DNA of 43,931 nt, taken from NCBI RefSeq assembly GCF_001953975.1, contig NZ_MBEJ01000074.1, positions 1 to 43,931 of the forward strand, read 5' to 3'. The position numbers and the translations under genes were made by a program. Below are positions 1-8,557 of this stretch, one piece after another. The notes beneath the pieces are model-generated. The model searched no databases, was not told the DNA's origin, and worked only from the letters and a program-made list of their open reading frames with translations. The stretch is from Mycobacterium sp. NS-7484 (GTDB lineage Bacteria > Actinomycetota > Actinomycetes > Mycobacteriales > Mycobacteriaceae). The stretch's first letter is position 1, and the number at the start of each line of letters is the position of its first letter.

Positions 1-185
1 TCGCCGTAGATCTCATAGACCACGACCTTGGGGTCGAACGGCTTGGTGTCATCGACCTTGGCGCTGGAGATGCCCGAGCCGTCGCCGGCGCCGAAGAACG
101 TGCGCACCCGCATCACCGTGAAGCCGCCCACCACGACCACCGCGGTGATGATCAAAGGGATCCAGAACCGTTTCAGCAGCTTCAT
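1..185 (-). CDS. MmpS family membrane protein, N-terminal part (cut by window edge)
   Basis: The first 61 codons of an MmpS protein are visible; the rest lies before the window. The protein opens MKLLKRFWIPLIITAVVVVG, a short basic N-terminus followed by one membrane helix (about residues 7-24), then GFTVMRVRTFFG and DTKPFDPKVVVYEIYG, which match the MmpS4/MmpS5 pattern. MmpS proteins are small membrane-anchored partners of MmpL RND transporters, so an mmpL gene probably follows outside the window. The ATG at 185 lies inside the reading frame of the upstream methyltransferase remnant, with a weak purine-rich stretch (AGGGA) before it. Transcription probably starts in the 803-834 region and would be controlled by the divergent TetR regulator, as for other mmpS/mmpL pairs. 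Which MmpS paralogue this is cannot be told. Confidence 0.85.
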   Translation of the reverse strand, partial: MKLLKRFWIPLIITAVVVVGGFTVMRVRTFFGAGDGSGISSAKVDDTKPFDPKVVVYEIYG

Positions 186-759
186 GTTCCCTGGTCGGCC
201 TTTCGGAGGTCAGGTACGCGGTGACGTACCGGCTGGCTGCGAAGCTCCATCGCCACTTCGTGGTCATGTCGGCGTCGGCGGATTCCCAACAAGGGTCCTC
301 CGCGTCGGCGTCCCCGCCGGAATCGTCCCGGAAGGGACTGGCCGACCTCTCCGAGATCAGCCTGCTGCCCGGCGTGCTGAGCGAGGTGATGTCGGCGACG
401 AGCCGACACTGCTCGTGCAATGGGATGAAGGGTAGTACGCCTTCGGTGCTCCAGAGGGTGGGCCGCTCGGCGTCGAATCCGGCCCTGATCAGTGTGACGG
501 GCCAATCACCGCTGATGGCGGCGGGCACGTTACGCACCGGAGCCGTCGGGGTGATACCCGTCACCGCATGGGTCTTGACGTCGATGATCGCCGGATCGTC
601 GACGACGTAGACGGTGACCCCATCCGGCCAGGGCAGTTGGTAAGGGCGCGGATCCAGGTCGGAGGCGAGAAACACCACCTGGTCGATGCCCGTGTCGACG
701 GCGGCCAGAAGGTAGGAGTCGAGGAGATCTGCGGCATCTGCCATGCATGCGCTCGGCAT
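49..759 (-). pseudogene. Decayed SAM-dependent methyltransferase (TIGR00027-like), truncated
   Basis: The frame keeps the middle of the mycobacterial TIGR00027-type O-methyltransferase family: IDQVVFLASDLDPRPYQLPW (normally ILASGLDxRxYRLPW), an acidic VYVVDDP segment, then WSTEGVLPFIP and LSTPGSRLISE. The usual 80-100 N-terminal residues are missing, the SAM-loop glycine is Asp, and the roughly 60 residues that normally precede the C-terminal RYVTA strand have shrunk to a short unrelated stretch. Yet the ATG at 759 has an excellent Shine-Dalgarno (GGAGGA, revcomp of 766-771, six bases away). The frame runs on to 49, overlapping mmpS by 137 bases, and the last 45 residues look like out-of-frame mmpS. 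It may be translated as a leader coupled to mmpS, but I doubt it is an active enzyme. An annotator might call it an intact 236-residue methyltransferase. Confidence 0.5.
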
Positions 760-802
760 CAGCACTCCTCCCCGAAGGTTCCTTGCCGGATGTAAAGTGA
801 AA

Positions 803-834
803 CTTATACAGTCGGCTAACTGCGATCAAGTTAG
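803..834 (-). promoter_or_regulatory. Candidate TetR operator over the mmpS-side promoter
   Basis: A dyad CTAACT (816-821), 7-base spacer, AGTTAG (829-834) sits between the TetR gene and the leftward genes. On the minus strand it overlaps a plausible promoter: -35 TTGATC (revcomp of 824-829), 15-base spacer, -10 TATAAG (revcomp of 803-808). A repressor bound here would block leftward transcription. The match to a TetR site is inferred from position and symmetry only. Confidence 0.45.
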
Positions 835-898
835 TTCGGCTATTGACACTGTGATTTAGCCCGCGTCTGGGTACGCTCGGCGCGACGGAGGGACGGCT

Positions 899-1474
899 GT
901 GGCGAAGGCTGTTGCGCCGCGTGGCTTTGCGCGCGAACGAGTGCTCGAGGCCGCCCTCAGTTTGTTCGCCGAGCACGGGGTGAACGGCACGTCGCTGCAG
1001 ATGATCGCCGATCGTCTCGGCGTCAGCAAGGCGGCCGTCTACTACCAGTTCCACTCGAAAGACGAGATCGCGCTGGCGGTCATCCAGCCGGTCTTCGACG
1101 ACATGATGCGGTTGGTCCGGATCGCCGAGTCGATGTCGTCGCCGGATGCGCGGCGCGAAGCCGCGGTCAGCGGCATGGTCGATCTCGCCGTGCGGCACCG
1201 CCGGGTGACGGCCGTCTTCCACGGGGACCCGGTCATCGACGGTCTGGTGCAGAGTCGCGCCGAACTCCAGGACACCATCGAACGGCTCACCGGGATCCTG
1301 CTCGGGCCCCATCCCGACGCCACCGGCCGGATCTGCATGTCGGTGCTCGCCTCGGGTATCTACGGCAGTGCCACCGACCCCGAGCTCAACGACATCTCGG
1401 ACGAGGAACTGCACCGGGTGCTGCTGGACTGCGCGCAACGACTGCTGCCGGCCGCCTCCACGTTGCGGGCCTGA
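899..1474 (+). CDS. TetR/AcrR family transcriptional regulator
   Basis: A 191-residue protein of normal TetR length. The helix-turn-helix is clear: ALSLFAEHGVNGTSLQMIAD (about 20-39) followed by GVSKAAVYYQFHSKDEI (about 42-58), the last piece being the family's recognition-helix signature. The C-terminal two-thirds is the usual variable helical ligand-binding domain. The start is GTG 899, seven bases after GGAGGG (887-892). A TTGACA lies at 843-848 but the best -10 (TACGCT, 872-877) is 23 bases away, so the promoter is uncertain. The gene is divergent from the methyltransferase remnant and mmpS, the arrangement seen for TetR regulators of mmpS/mmpL systems, so it probably represses that unit and possibly itself. 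The ligand is unknown. Confidence 0.92.
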   Translation: MAKAVAPRGFARERVLEAALSLFAEHGVNGTSLQMIADRLGVSKAAVYYQFHSKDEIALAVIQPVFDDMMRLVRIAESMSSPDARREAAVSGMVDLAVRHRRVTAVFHGDPVIDGLVQSRAELQDTIERLTGILLGPHPDATGRICMSVLASGIYGSATDPELNDISDEELHRVLLDCAQRLLPAASTLRA

Positions 1475-1477
1475 CGA

Positions 1478-2938
1478 CTACCAACGGCAGGCGTCGGCGC
1501 CCCACCCCGAGTCCACCGCGCGGAAGGCGAGCAGATGCCGCTGCCACCACGGCAGAGGTGCGGTGAGCACGGGATCGGCCATCGCATCGTCCACCACGTG
1601 CGACACCCCGTCGTGCACATAGGCGATACCGATGCCGTCGAGGCCCGCATCCCGCCAGAGCAGCACACTGCGGCGTAACTCCAGCCACGGAATCCGGACC
1701 GGCGGGTCCTCCGACACCCAGCGGGCCTGGCGTCGCAGGTACGTCAGATCCCCGGGACGATCGGGCGTTTCCAGTCCGACCACGGTCACCGTGTCGCGTT
1801 GGTAGCCGACGAGTTCGAGGGCGCTCACCCCGGAAAGAAGGTGGTTGGTGGCGCCGTCCTCGGTGCGCAGGTTGGAGAACATCGAATAGTTCGCGACGGT
1901 CTTGAGCCCCAGATACGGTGTCAACCCGTTGACGAACGCCAGTACGGGCACCAACAGCAGCACGGCGGGCTGCAGGCGCCGGCCCACGGAGCGCGCCGCG
2001 GCCGCCGGCGCGGCGCGGTACTTCTGCAACACCGCATACATGACGGGGAAGACGGCGACCGCCCAGGTGAGCACCAGCAGGCTGTGCCAGGGCAGGCCCA
2101 GCGGGCTGTCCGGTGACTCGGCCGAACTCGACACCATGCTCAGCAGCACGTGCGCCGCAAAGCCGGTGAGCGCGACGACTCGCAGCGCGCGCCGTGGCTT
2201 CTCCGGCCGCTCTGTGGCGAACGCCTCCGCCGGGACCAGCAGCACATACACCGCGAAGACCACCGTGGCGAAGTCGTAGAAGGAGGCCAGCGCCAGTACC
2301 GAGTGGAATCCGACCCCGAGCAGCATGCCCCGGTAACGCCACCGTGGTACCGCCAGCAACACCAGAAGGGCCGCCTCGATCACCACCGTCGTGACCGCGA
2401 CGAACTGTCCCACCACCGGCCCGGGCACCACACCGTCTGCCCCGTTGAGCCAGAAGAGCTGACCGAACAGCTCACCTCCGCACGAGGTCGCCGGCGTGAA
2501 ATAGGCGGTGTTCAACTTGTCGAAGACCGTGAACAGATAGACCACCAGCAACACCAGGCCGACGGGGCTGCGCGCGCTCTGGAGCCAGCGGGTGACAAAG
2601 CTTCCGGGCCGGTCCGGGCTGCTGCGGTCCGCCAGGGCCCACACCGCGGCGCCGCCCAGGGCCAGGGCCACCAGCAGGCTCATCACCAGATGGTTCGATG
2701 CGGCCGGCAGGTTCAGCACGGCCACAACCGCCCCGGCGACCAGTGCCAGCCCGGTGGCGGCGACGGATCCGAAAAAGATCAGCGCCGGCAGGGCGGCCAG
2801 CAGGACCGGCAACACCGCTTGGGGCTGGCTGTCGGAGAAATGGAACACCAGGCCCATCGCGAAGAGCATCCCGAACCAGCCGAGTTGCTCACGGGCACCG
2901 GCATATTCGGCCGTCCCGGCGTTGCTGCGCCCGCGCAT
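1478..2938 (-). CDS. HTTM-domain-like multi-pass membrane protein
   Basis: A 486-residue protein with many hydrophobic helices in its first 380 residues and a soluble tail of about 100 residues. The segment YLFTVFDKLNTAYFTPATSC, with the later GFHSVLALASFYDFATVVFA, resembles the HTTM (horizontally transferred transmembrane) domain related to vitamin K-dependent gamma-carboxylase. I cannot confirm carboxylase residues, so the activity is unassigned. I chose ATG 2938 (MRGRSNAGTAEY) because the frame upstream codes a non-membrane stretch that overlaps the divergent SPW gene; the open frame extends to 3172. Its stop lies 3 bases beyond the convergent TetR stop, so the two 3' ends share no terminator space. 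A DoxX-like redox protein is a less likely reading. Confidence 0.7.
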   Translation of the reverse strand: MRGRSNAGTAEYAGAREQLGWFGMLFAMGLVFHFSDSQPQAVLPVLLAALPALIFFGSVAATGLALVAGAVVAVLNLPAASNHLVMSLLVALALGGAAVWALADRSSPDRPGSFVTRWLQSARSPVGLVLLVVYLFTVFDKLNTAYFTPATSCGGELFGQLFWLNGADGVVPGPVVGQFVAVTTVVIEAALLVLLAVPRWRYRGMLLGVGFHSVLALASFYDFATVVFAVYVLLVPAEAFATERPEKPRRALRVVALTGFAAHVLLSMVSSSAESPDSPLGLPWHSLLVLTWAVAVFPVMYAVLQKYRAAPAAAARSVGRRLQPAVLLLVPVLAFVNGLTPYLGLKTVANYSMFSNLRTEDGATNHLLSGVSALELVGYQRDTVTVVGLETPDRPGDLTYLRRQARWVSEDPPVRIPWLELRRSVLLWRDAGLDGIGIAYVHDGVSHVVDDAMADPVLTAPLPWWQRHLLAFRAVDSGWGADACRW

Positions 2939-3030
2939 TGAAGACACTGTACCGGGGCGGATCCCTTGGCCGCCCAACCCGGCCGCCACAGCGCCGGCGT
3001 CGGCGTAATCTGGGAGGTGATGGATGGCTG

Positions 3031-3054
3031 CGGTAAGGCCCAAACGCCTTGCCG
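3031..3054 (+). other. 5' leader hairpin upstream of the SPW gene
   Basis: CGGTAAGGC (3031-3039), loop CCAAAC, GCCTTGCCG (3046-3054): a 9-base-pair stem with one G-U pair, ending 20 bases before the SPW start codon. A short out-of-frame ORF with its own GGGAGG and ATG (about 3020) runs through the hairpin and past the SPW start. Together these could tune translation or mRNA stability. Function is inferred. Confidence 0.35.
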
Positions 3055-3074
3055 TGTAACGGAAAGGACAAGAG

Positions 3075-3521
3075 ATGAGTACGGTCCATTCATCGATCGA
3101 CCAGCACCCCGACATCCTGGCCCTGCGGGCCGGGTACGACCGGGTGGCCGAGTCGATGGCCGCCCAGATCACCTTCGGCCTGACGTTGCTGACGGCGATG
3201 TACGTCGCGTTGTCGCCGTGGATCGTCGGCTATGACGCCTTCGGCAGGCTGACCGTGAACGATCTGATCGTGGGCGGGGCGATCGCGCTGCTGTCGATGA
3301 GTTTCAGCTTCGCGCTGGACCGCGCGCACGGCATGACGTGGACGCTGCCCATTTTCGGTGTGTGGCTGATCATTTCGCCGTGGGTGTTCGTCAGCGGGCC
3401 GACGGCCGGAATGATCTGGTCGCATGTGATCAGCGGTGTACTGGTGATGCTGCTGGGCTTCAACGCGATGTACCTCGGGATGCGGGTGCGCAATACCGAA
3501 GTCCGCCACGCTACCCGGTAG
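3075..3521 (+). CDS. SPW repeat membrane protein (Rv0188-like)
   Basis: A 148-residue protein with four hydrophobic helices arranged as two repeats. Each repeat carries the Ser-Pro-Trp signature: VALSPWIVGY (about residue 47) and LIISPWVFVSG (about 98). This is the SPW family of small actinobacterial membrane proteins, whose biochemical role is not established. The N-terminal 25 residues are polar and probably cytoplasmic. ATG 3075 is preceded by GGAAAGGA at a suitable distance. In M. tuberculosis the equivalent gene (Rv0188) lies immediately before ilvD; here the large regulator gene has been inserted between them. The GC-rich dyad at 3542-3562 may end transcription. Confidence 0.87.
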   Translation: MSTVHSSIDQHPDILALRAGYDRVAESMAAQITFGLTLLTAMYVALSPWIVGYDAFGRLTVNDLIVGGAIALLSMSFSFALDRAHGMTWTLPIFGVWLIISPWVFVSGPTAGMIWSHVISGVLVMLLGFNAMYLGMRVRNTEVRHATR

Positions 3522-3541
3522 ACAGATCCGATAAAGACCGA

Positions 3542-3562
3542 GCCGACCGGTGCCCGGCCGGC
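3542..3562 (+). terminator. GC-rich hairpin after the SPW gene
   Basis: GCCGACCGG, loop TGC, CCGGCCGGC: a 9-base-pair stem with one mismatch, 21 bases after the SPW stop. There is no T run, which is common for mycobacterial terminators, so this is only a candidate. Confidence 0.3.
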
Positions 3563-3690
3563 CCGAGATTCGGTGTGCCCGGGGTTCTGCTCGCCCGACA
3601 TTGCCCCGATTTGCGTCCGGTGCCGGGTTCTGCACCATATCCTGGGCAAACGACTTCCAGGACGGCGATGGCGGGTAACGAACTGCTGAG

Positions 3691-6297
3691 ATGAAGCTGG
3701 CGGGGCGGGAAGAAGAACTGGCGGCGATCCGTCGTTCCCTTGGTGGGCCGGGCACCCATCACGGTGTGCTGATCGTCGGCAGTGCCGGTGTCGGCAAGAC
3801 CCGGCTGGCCCGCGAAGCCCTCAGCCATGCCGCGGCGTCGGGGCTGCGCACCAACTGGTTCGTCGCCACCGAATCCGCGCGGGCCATCCCGCTCGGGGCG
3901 TTCACCGGGTCCATCAGCCAGAGCATGTGCGATCCGCTGCCCGACGTGCGCCGGGTGATCGATTCCTTCGTCACGCAACAACGCACCGGGAAGGTCGTCA
4001 TCGGTATCGACGACGCACACCTGCTCGACCCGCTGTCCGCGCACGTCGTCCACCAACTCGCCCAGACTCGGGGCGTACGTCTGGTCGTCACCGCACGATC
4101 CGGCGGCCCGGAACCCGACGCGGTGACCGCGTTGTGGAAGGACAGCCTGCTCGATCGGATCGACCTAGAACCGCTGTCGATCACCGCGGCCACCACGTTG
4201 ATCGAATCGGCGGTCGGTGGCCCGGTGGACAGCCGAAGTGCCCGACGGTTCTGGAAGCTCACCGGTGGCAATGCGCTCTATCTGCTGCAACTGGTCAAAG
4301 ATCAGGTTGCGGCCGGGCAGATGCACCCATCCGCGGGGGTGTGGATGTGGAACGGCGATGTGGCTGTCTCCCAGAGCATCACCGACATGGTCGGCCGGCG
4401 GCTCGGCGAACTGAACCCTGGTATGGCGCTCGTGCTCGACACGCTCTCACAGTGCGAGCCGCTGAGCGTCGAGGTTCTCGACGATCTCGTCGAGCACGCG
4501 GACCTGGAGGCCGCCGAGCAGATGCATCTGGTCACCGTCGAGCGGGCCGGGCGCGAGCTGATGGCCACGCTGGCCCATCCGCTCTACGGCGAACTGCGCC
4601 GGGCCACCGCCGGTGAGATGCACTTGTCGCGCATCCGCGGCAGACTCGCGCAACGGCTGGCTCGCACGCCCGACGGGGACATGCGCGAGACCGTGCGACG
4701 CGCGCTGCTGGCGCTGCACTCCGACCTCCCGCCGGATCCGGATCTGTACCTGACGGCGGCGCGGTGCGCCGCGGTGCTGCTCGATCCCGATGCCGCAGAC
4801 CGATTCGCCGCTGCCGCAGCCGAATGCGGCGCGCCCGCGGCCGCGCCGATGCGCGCCATGACGCTGATCCTGCTGAGCCGCGGTGAGGAGGCCGAGACGG
4901 TCCTGCGTGACATCTCCGCCGACGGCAAGCCCGATAGCCATCACTGGGCCACGGTGCGGGCGGCCAACCTGGCCTGGATGCTCGGCCGTCCACGCGACGC
5001 CGCCGCCATTCTGGAAAAGATCGCCGGCCCAACCGAAACCGATCAACAGCAGATGGAACGCCGGGCCATGCAGGCCTGCGTCGATGCCGTGCTGGGCCAC
5101 TGCGTCAGCGCCGAGGAAAAGGCCAGGGCCGCACTGGAATACGATGGGCTACCGGACCTGCACGCCATGATGGCCTCGATCGCTCTGACGATGGCACTCG
5201 GTGCGCTGGGACACGTCGACGAGATCGACGATGTCGCGCAGCAGGCGATCGACCGGGCCCTCACCTCGTCTGAATCCTCCCCGATGCGGTTCTGGTTCGG
5301 CGCGGTCCACGGCCGCGCCTGCCGGCTGACAGGCCGGATCGACGAATGCGTGGCGATGGCGGCCCGGTTGGACGAGTCGGCACGTGAGGTCCCGGGCCTG
5401 GTGTATGCCAACCTTGCCTACCTGCTCGGTCATGCCGAACTGGTCCGCGCCGATCTGGGTACCGCCGTCAAGCACCTGCACGAGGCCTACGCCGGTGCCG
5501 AAACACATGACGTGACAACGGGTTTACGGGTGGCCAGCTGCTTCTCGCTGGCCGAGGCGCATGCCAAACTCGGTCAGGCCACCGAGGCGAAGGAGGCGTT
5601 GGCCCGGGCCGGTCGGCGGGTGCCCGACGACTACGTGTTCATGCACACCGCGATGTCGGTGGCCACCGGCTGGACCTTGGCCGCCGGTGGGGCGCTCACC
5701 GAGGCGATCGCCGTCGTGCGCGATGCAGGCGACAATGCCGCACGGTGTGCTCAGCCGACACATGAACTGGCGTGCCTGCAGGCCGCCGCCCAGTGGGGGG
5801 ACAGCTCCGGGGCAGCGCGGGCGCGCGAGCTCGCCGAGACGCTGAAGTTGCCCCTGGCCGAGACGGTGGCCCGGCATATCGAGGCGTTAGCTGCCGATGA
5901 CGGGGCCGGATTATTGGCTGCCGCAGAGGGTTACCGGGCGCTCGGTGACCGCGCGACGGCCGCCGATGCCACCGCACAGGCCGCCGTCGCCTTCGGCCGG
6001 CACGGCCAGGCCAAGCGCAGCGCCTATGCGGCCGCGGTCGCCAAGGAGAGCGCCGACGAATGCGGCGGACTGTGCACCCCGGCGTTGCGCAACCCTGCGG
6101 GCCAACCGCTGACGGGGCGCCAGCGCGAGATCGTCGAACTCGTGGTCGCCGGGTTGAGCAACAAACAGATCGCCGAACGGCTGGTGATGTCGGTACGCAG
6201 CGTCGAGGGACACCTGTACCGGGCCTGTCAGCGGGTGGGCGCCAGCTCACGTGAGGAGCTGGCCGCCATCATCCGGCGTGGCCCGATTCGGGAGTGA
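3691..6297 (+). CDS. Large LuxR-type ATPase regulator (LAL/MalT-like)
   Basis: An 868-residue regulator of the LAL class. An N-terminal ATPase carries Walker A GSAGVGKTR (residues 30-38) and a Walker B-like VVIGIDDAHLLDP (about 105-117). The long middle (about 330-790) is alanine-rich and helical, as in TPR-like ligand or protein-binding regions. The C-terminus (about 808-865) is a LuxR helix-turn-helix: LTGRQREIVELVVAGLSNKQ, then a recognition helix with SVRSVEGHLYRAC. No receiver domain is present, so it should respond to a ligand or partner through ATP hydrolysis rather than phosphorylation. The start ATG 3691 lacks a strong Shine-Dalgarno. It is convergent with ilvD, only 17 bases apart. 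M. tuberculosis, as I remember it, has no such gene here. Its targets cannot be read from the sequence. Confidence 0.9.
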   Translation: MKLAGREEELAAIRRSLGGPGTHHGVLIVGSAGVGKTRLAREALSHAAASGLRTNWFVATESARAIPLGAFTGSISQSMCDPLPDVRRVIDSFVTQQRTGKVVIGIDDAHLLDPLSAHVVHQLAQTRGVRLVVTARSGGPEPDAVTALWKDSLLDRIDLEPLSITAATTLIESAVGGPVDSRSARRFWKLTGGNALYLLQLVKDQVAAGQMHPSAGVWMWNGDVAVSQSITDMVGRRLGELNPGMALVLDTLSQCEPLSVEVLDDLVEHADLEAAEQMHLVTVERAGRELMATLAHPLYGELRRATAGEMHLSRIRGRLAQRLARTPDGDMRETVRRALLALHSDLPPDPDLYLTAARCAAVLLDPDAADRFAAAAAECGAPAAAPMRAMTLILLSRGEEAETVLRDISADGKPDSHHWATVRAANLAWMLGRPRDAAAILEKIAGPTETDQQQMERRAMQACVDAVLGHCVSAEEKARAALEYDGLPDLHAMMASIALTMALGALGHVDEIDDVAQQAIDRALTSSESSPMRFWFGAVHGRACRLTGRIDECVAMAARLDESAREVPGLVYANLAYLLGHAELVRADLGTAVKHLHEAYAGAETHDVTTGLRVASCFSLAEAHAKLGQATEAKEALARAGRRVPDDYVFMHTAMSVATGWTLAAGGALTEAIAVVRDAGDNAARCAQPTHELACLQAAAQWGDSSGAARARELAETLKLPLAETVARHIEALAADDGAGLLAAAEGYRALGDRATAADATAQAAVAFGRHGQAKRSAYAAAVAKESADECGGLCTPALRNPAGQPLTGRQREIVELVVAGLSNKQIAERLVMSVRSVEGHLYRACQRVGASSREELAAIIRRGPIRE

Positions 6298-6314
6298 CCG
6301 CGGCGCCGAAGGCG

Positions 6315-8018
6315 CTAGTTGCAGACGGCGCCGACCGCGGCCGACTGCACCAGCTTGGTGTACTTGGCCAGCACGCCGGTCTTGTAGCGCGGCGGCAGCG
6401 GCTCGAAACCGGCCTTGCGGGCCTCGAACTCGGCCTCGTCCACCAACACGTCCAGCGTGCCGTTGGCCACGTCGAGCCGGATCCGGTCACCGTCCTTGAC
6501 GAACGCGATGGGCCCGCCGTCGACGGCCTCGGGGGCGATGTGCCCCACGCACAGGCCCGTCGTCCCGCCGGAGAACCGGCCGTCGGTCATCAGCAGCACG
6601 TCCTTGCCCAGCCCGGCGCCCTTGATGGCGCCGGTGATGGCCAGCATCTCGCGCATGCCCGGACCGCCCTTGGGGCCCTCGTAGCGGATCACCACGACGT
6701 CGCCGTGCGTGATGGTGCCGTCCTCCAACGCGTCCAGCGCGGCCCGCTCCCGCTCGAAAACCCTTGCGGTGCCTTCGAACACGTCGGAATCGAAACCAGC
6801 GGACTTCACCACGGCACCCTCGGGGGCCAGTGAACCGTGCAGGATCGTGATGCCGCCGGTCGGGTGGATCGGGTTGTTCATCGCGCGCAGCACCTTGCCG
6901 TCCGGGTCCGGCGGGGCGATGTGGGCGAGGTTCTCGGCCATGGTCTTGCCGGTGACCGTCAGGCAATCCCCGTGCAGCAGACCGGCATCCAGCAGCGCAC
7001 GCATCACCACGGGCACACCGCCGATCTCGTCGACGTCCTTCATGACGTGCCGGCCGAACGGCTTCACGTCGGCCAGGTGCGGCACCTTGTTGCCGACCCG
7101 GGTGAAATCGGCCAGGGTGAGCTCGACCTCGGCTTCGCGGGCAATCGCCAGCAGGTGCAGCACCGCGTTGGTGGACCCGCCGAACGCCATCACCACCGCG
7201 ATGGCGTTCTCGAAGGCTTCCTTGGTGAGGATGTCGCGGGCGGTGATGCCGCGGCGCAGCAACTCGACCACCGCTTCACCCGACTTGCGGGCGTACTCGC
7301 CGCGGCGCTTGTCGATCGCCACCGGCGAGGCGCTGCCCGGCAGGGACAGGCCCAGGGCCTCGGCCGCGCTGGCCATGGTGTTGGCGGTGTACATGCCACC
7401 GCAGGCCCCTTCACCGGGGCAGATGGCCCGCTCGATGATGTCCACGTCCTCGCGCGACATCAGGCCACGCACGCACGCGCCGACCGCCTCGAAGGCGTCG
7501 ATGATCGTGACTTCCTTCTCGGTGCCGTCGGTCAGCTTGGCGATGCCCGGCATGATCGAGCCGTTGTAGAAGAAGACGCTGGCCAGATCGAGGCGGGCCG
7601 CGGCCATCAGCATGCCGGGGATCGACTTGTCGCAACCGGCCAGCAGCACGGTGCCGTCGAGGCGCTCGGCCTGCACCACGGTCTCGACGCTGTCGGCGAT
7701 CACCTCACGCGAGACCAGGGAGAAGTGCATGCCCTCGTGGCCCATCGAGATGCCGTCGGACACCGAGATGGTGCCGAACTCCAGTGGGTAGCCGCCGGCC
7801 TCGTGGACCCCGGCCTTGACGTCCTGGGCCAGGCGCTGCAGCGACATGTTGCAGGGCGTGATCTCGTTCCATGACGACCCGACGCCGATCTGCGGCTTGA
7901 CCCAGTCGTCGTCGCCCATACCTACCGCGCGGAGCATCCCGCGGGCTGCGGCCTTCTCCAGGCCGTCGGTGACGTCGCGGCTGCGGGGCTTGATATCGGG
8001 CTGGTCGGCAGGAGACAT
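6315..8018 (-). CDS. ilvD: Dihydroxy-acid dehydratase
   Basis: A 567-residue IlvD/Edd family enzyme. It dehydrates 2,3-dihydroxy-3-methylbutanoate and its 3-methylpentanoate homologue to 2-oxo acids, the step before the transaminase in valine and isoleucine synthesis, and supplies pantothenate and leucine precursors. Cysteines expected to hold the iron-sulfur cluster are visible: TPCNMSL (C56), [10 protein letters not shown] (C129) and [14 protein letters not shown] (C206), with the conserved [11 protein letters not shown] between the first two. The C-terminal half has the family's [11 protein letters not shown] motif. Length and motifs are complete. The gene sits apart from ilvBNC, as in other mycobacteria (Rv0189c in M. 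tuberculosis), next to ricR. Confidence 0.97.
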   Translation of the reverse strand: MSPADQPDIKPRSRDVTDGLEKAAARGMLRAVGMGDDDWVKPQIGVGSSWNEITPCNMSLQRLAQDVKAGVHEAGGYPLEFGTISVSDGISMGHEGMHFSLVSREVIADSVETVVQAERLDGTVLLAGCDKSIPGMLMAAARLDLASVFFYNGSIMPGIAKLTDGTEKEVTIIDAFEAVGACVRGLMSREDVDIIERAICPGEGACGGMYTANTMASAAEALGLSLPGSASPVAIDKRRGEYARKSGEAVVELLRRGITARDILTKEAFENAIAVVMAFGGSTNAVLHLLAIAREAEVELTLADFTRVGNKVPHLADVKPFGRHVMKDVDEIGGVPVVMRALLDAGLLHGDCLTVTGKTMAENLAHIAPPDPDGKVLRAMNNPIHPTGGITILHGSLAPEGAVVKSAGFDSDVFEGTARVFERERAALDALEDGTITHGDVVVIRYEGPKGGPGMREMLAITGAIKGAGLGKDVLLMTDGRFSGGTTGLCVGHIAPEAVDGGPIAFVKDGDRIRLDVANGTLDVLVDEAEFEARKAGFEPLPPRYKTGVLAKYTKLVQSAAVGAVCN

Positions 8019-8082
8019 GCTGGTGATTATGCCCCTCGGTTAGTTAGCCGCCCAAATTCTTTCCAGAGCCCTACGACGCAGG

Positions 8083-8178
8083 TCAGCCGGTCCATTCCGT
8101 GGACTTGGTGGTGAGGTCGAGGCCCAGGAAGAACCCGGTCACCGTGCACACGATCGACACCGCGAGCCAGACCCACAA
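8083..8178 (-). CDS. Possible 31-residue single-helix membrane peptide
   Basis: In the gap between ilvD and ricR, one minus frame is open for 43 codons (8086-8214, bounded by TAA at 8215-8217 and TGA at 8083-8085). It encodes a membrane helix, WVWLAVSIVCTVTGFFLGL, with a polar tail ending TEWTG. There is no ATG; TTG 8178 is the best start and no clear Shine-Dalgarno precedes it. It reads away from the RicR operator. It may be a real mini-membrane protein, the end of a decayed gene, or chance. Confidence 0.25.
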   Translation of the reverse strand: MWVWLAVSIVCTVTGFFLGLDLTTKSTEWTG

Positions 8179-8219
8179 CCAGCGGGCCAGGGAGGCTGCG
8201 ACATCGCGTCGATCTTACA

Positions 8220-8244
8220 TACCCCGGTGGGGTACCCGTATACT
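8220..8244 (+). promoter_or_regulatory. RicR operator and leaderless ricR promoter
   Basis: TACCC (8220-8224), CGGTG, GGGTA (8230-8234) is an exact TACCC-N5-GGGTA palindrome, the copper-responsive RicR site known from M. tuberculosis. Five bases later the -10 box TATACT (8239-8244) is followed by 7 bases and then the ricR ATG, with no Shine-Dalgarno, so the transcript probably starts at the A of the start codon. RicR bound here would repress its own gene until Cu(I) releases it. Confidence 0.85.
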
Positions 8245-8251
8245 TTGAGCC

Positions 8252-8557
8252 ATGGACGCGGCTGACAACTCGGGTGCACACGGCTACTCGGCGCAGAAGG
8301 AGAACTACGCCAAACGGCTGCGCCGGATCGAGGGCCAGGTCCGGGGGATCGCCAAGATGATCGACGAGGACAAGTACTGCATCGACGTCCTCACCCAGAT
8401 CAGCGCCGTCAACAGTGCGCTGCAGTCCGTCGCGCTCGGCCTGCTCGACGAGCACCTGGGCCATTGCGTGACGCAGGCCGTCTCCGAAGGCGGCGATCAG
8501 GCCGAGGCCAAGCTGGCCGAGGCCTCGGCCGCCATCGCCCGCCTGGTTCGCTCCTAG
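8252..8557 (+). CDS. ricR: Copper-sensing repressor RicR (CsoR family)
   Basis: A 101-residue CsoR-family protein, all-helical and probably a dimer or tetramer. The Cu(I) ligand set is present with the family's exact spacing: C43, H68 and C72 (CsoR uses Cys-x24-His-x3-Cys). The N-terminal helix carries [13 protein letters not shown], the conserved basic DNA-contact region. Cu(I) binding lowers DNA affinity and frees the regulon, which in M. tuberculosis includes copper-protective genes. Autoregulation is supported by the operator at 8220-8234. Gene position beside ilvD matches Rv0190 and separates it from other CsoR paralogues. The 3' end overlaps the convergent thiamine-binding gene by four bases. 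Confidence 0.93.
   Translation: MDAADNSGAHGYSAQKENYAKRLRRIEGQVRGIAKMIDEDKYCIDVLTQISAVNSALQSVALGLLDEHLGHCVTQAVSEGGDQAEAKLAEASAAIARLVRS

Noticed and set aside
6303..6315. GCGCC-GAA-GGCGC hairpin between the LAL gene and ilvD as terminator
   Set aside because: Only five pairs; common by chance at this GC content.
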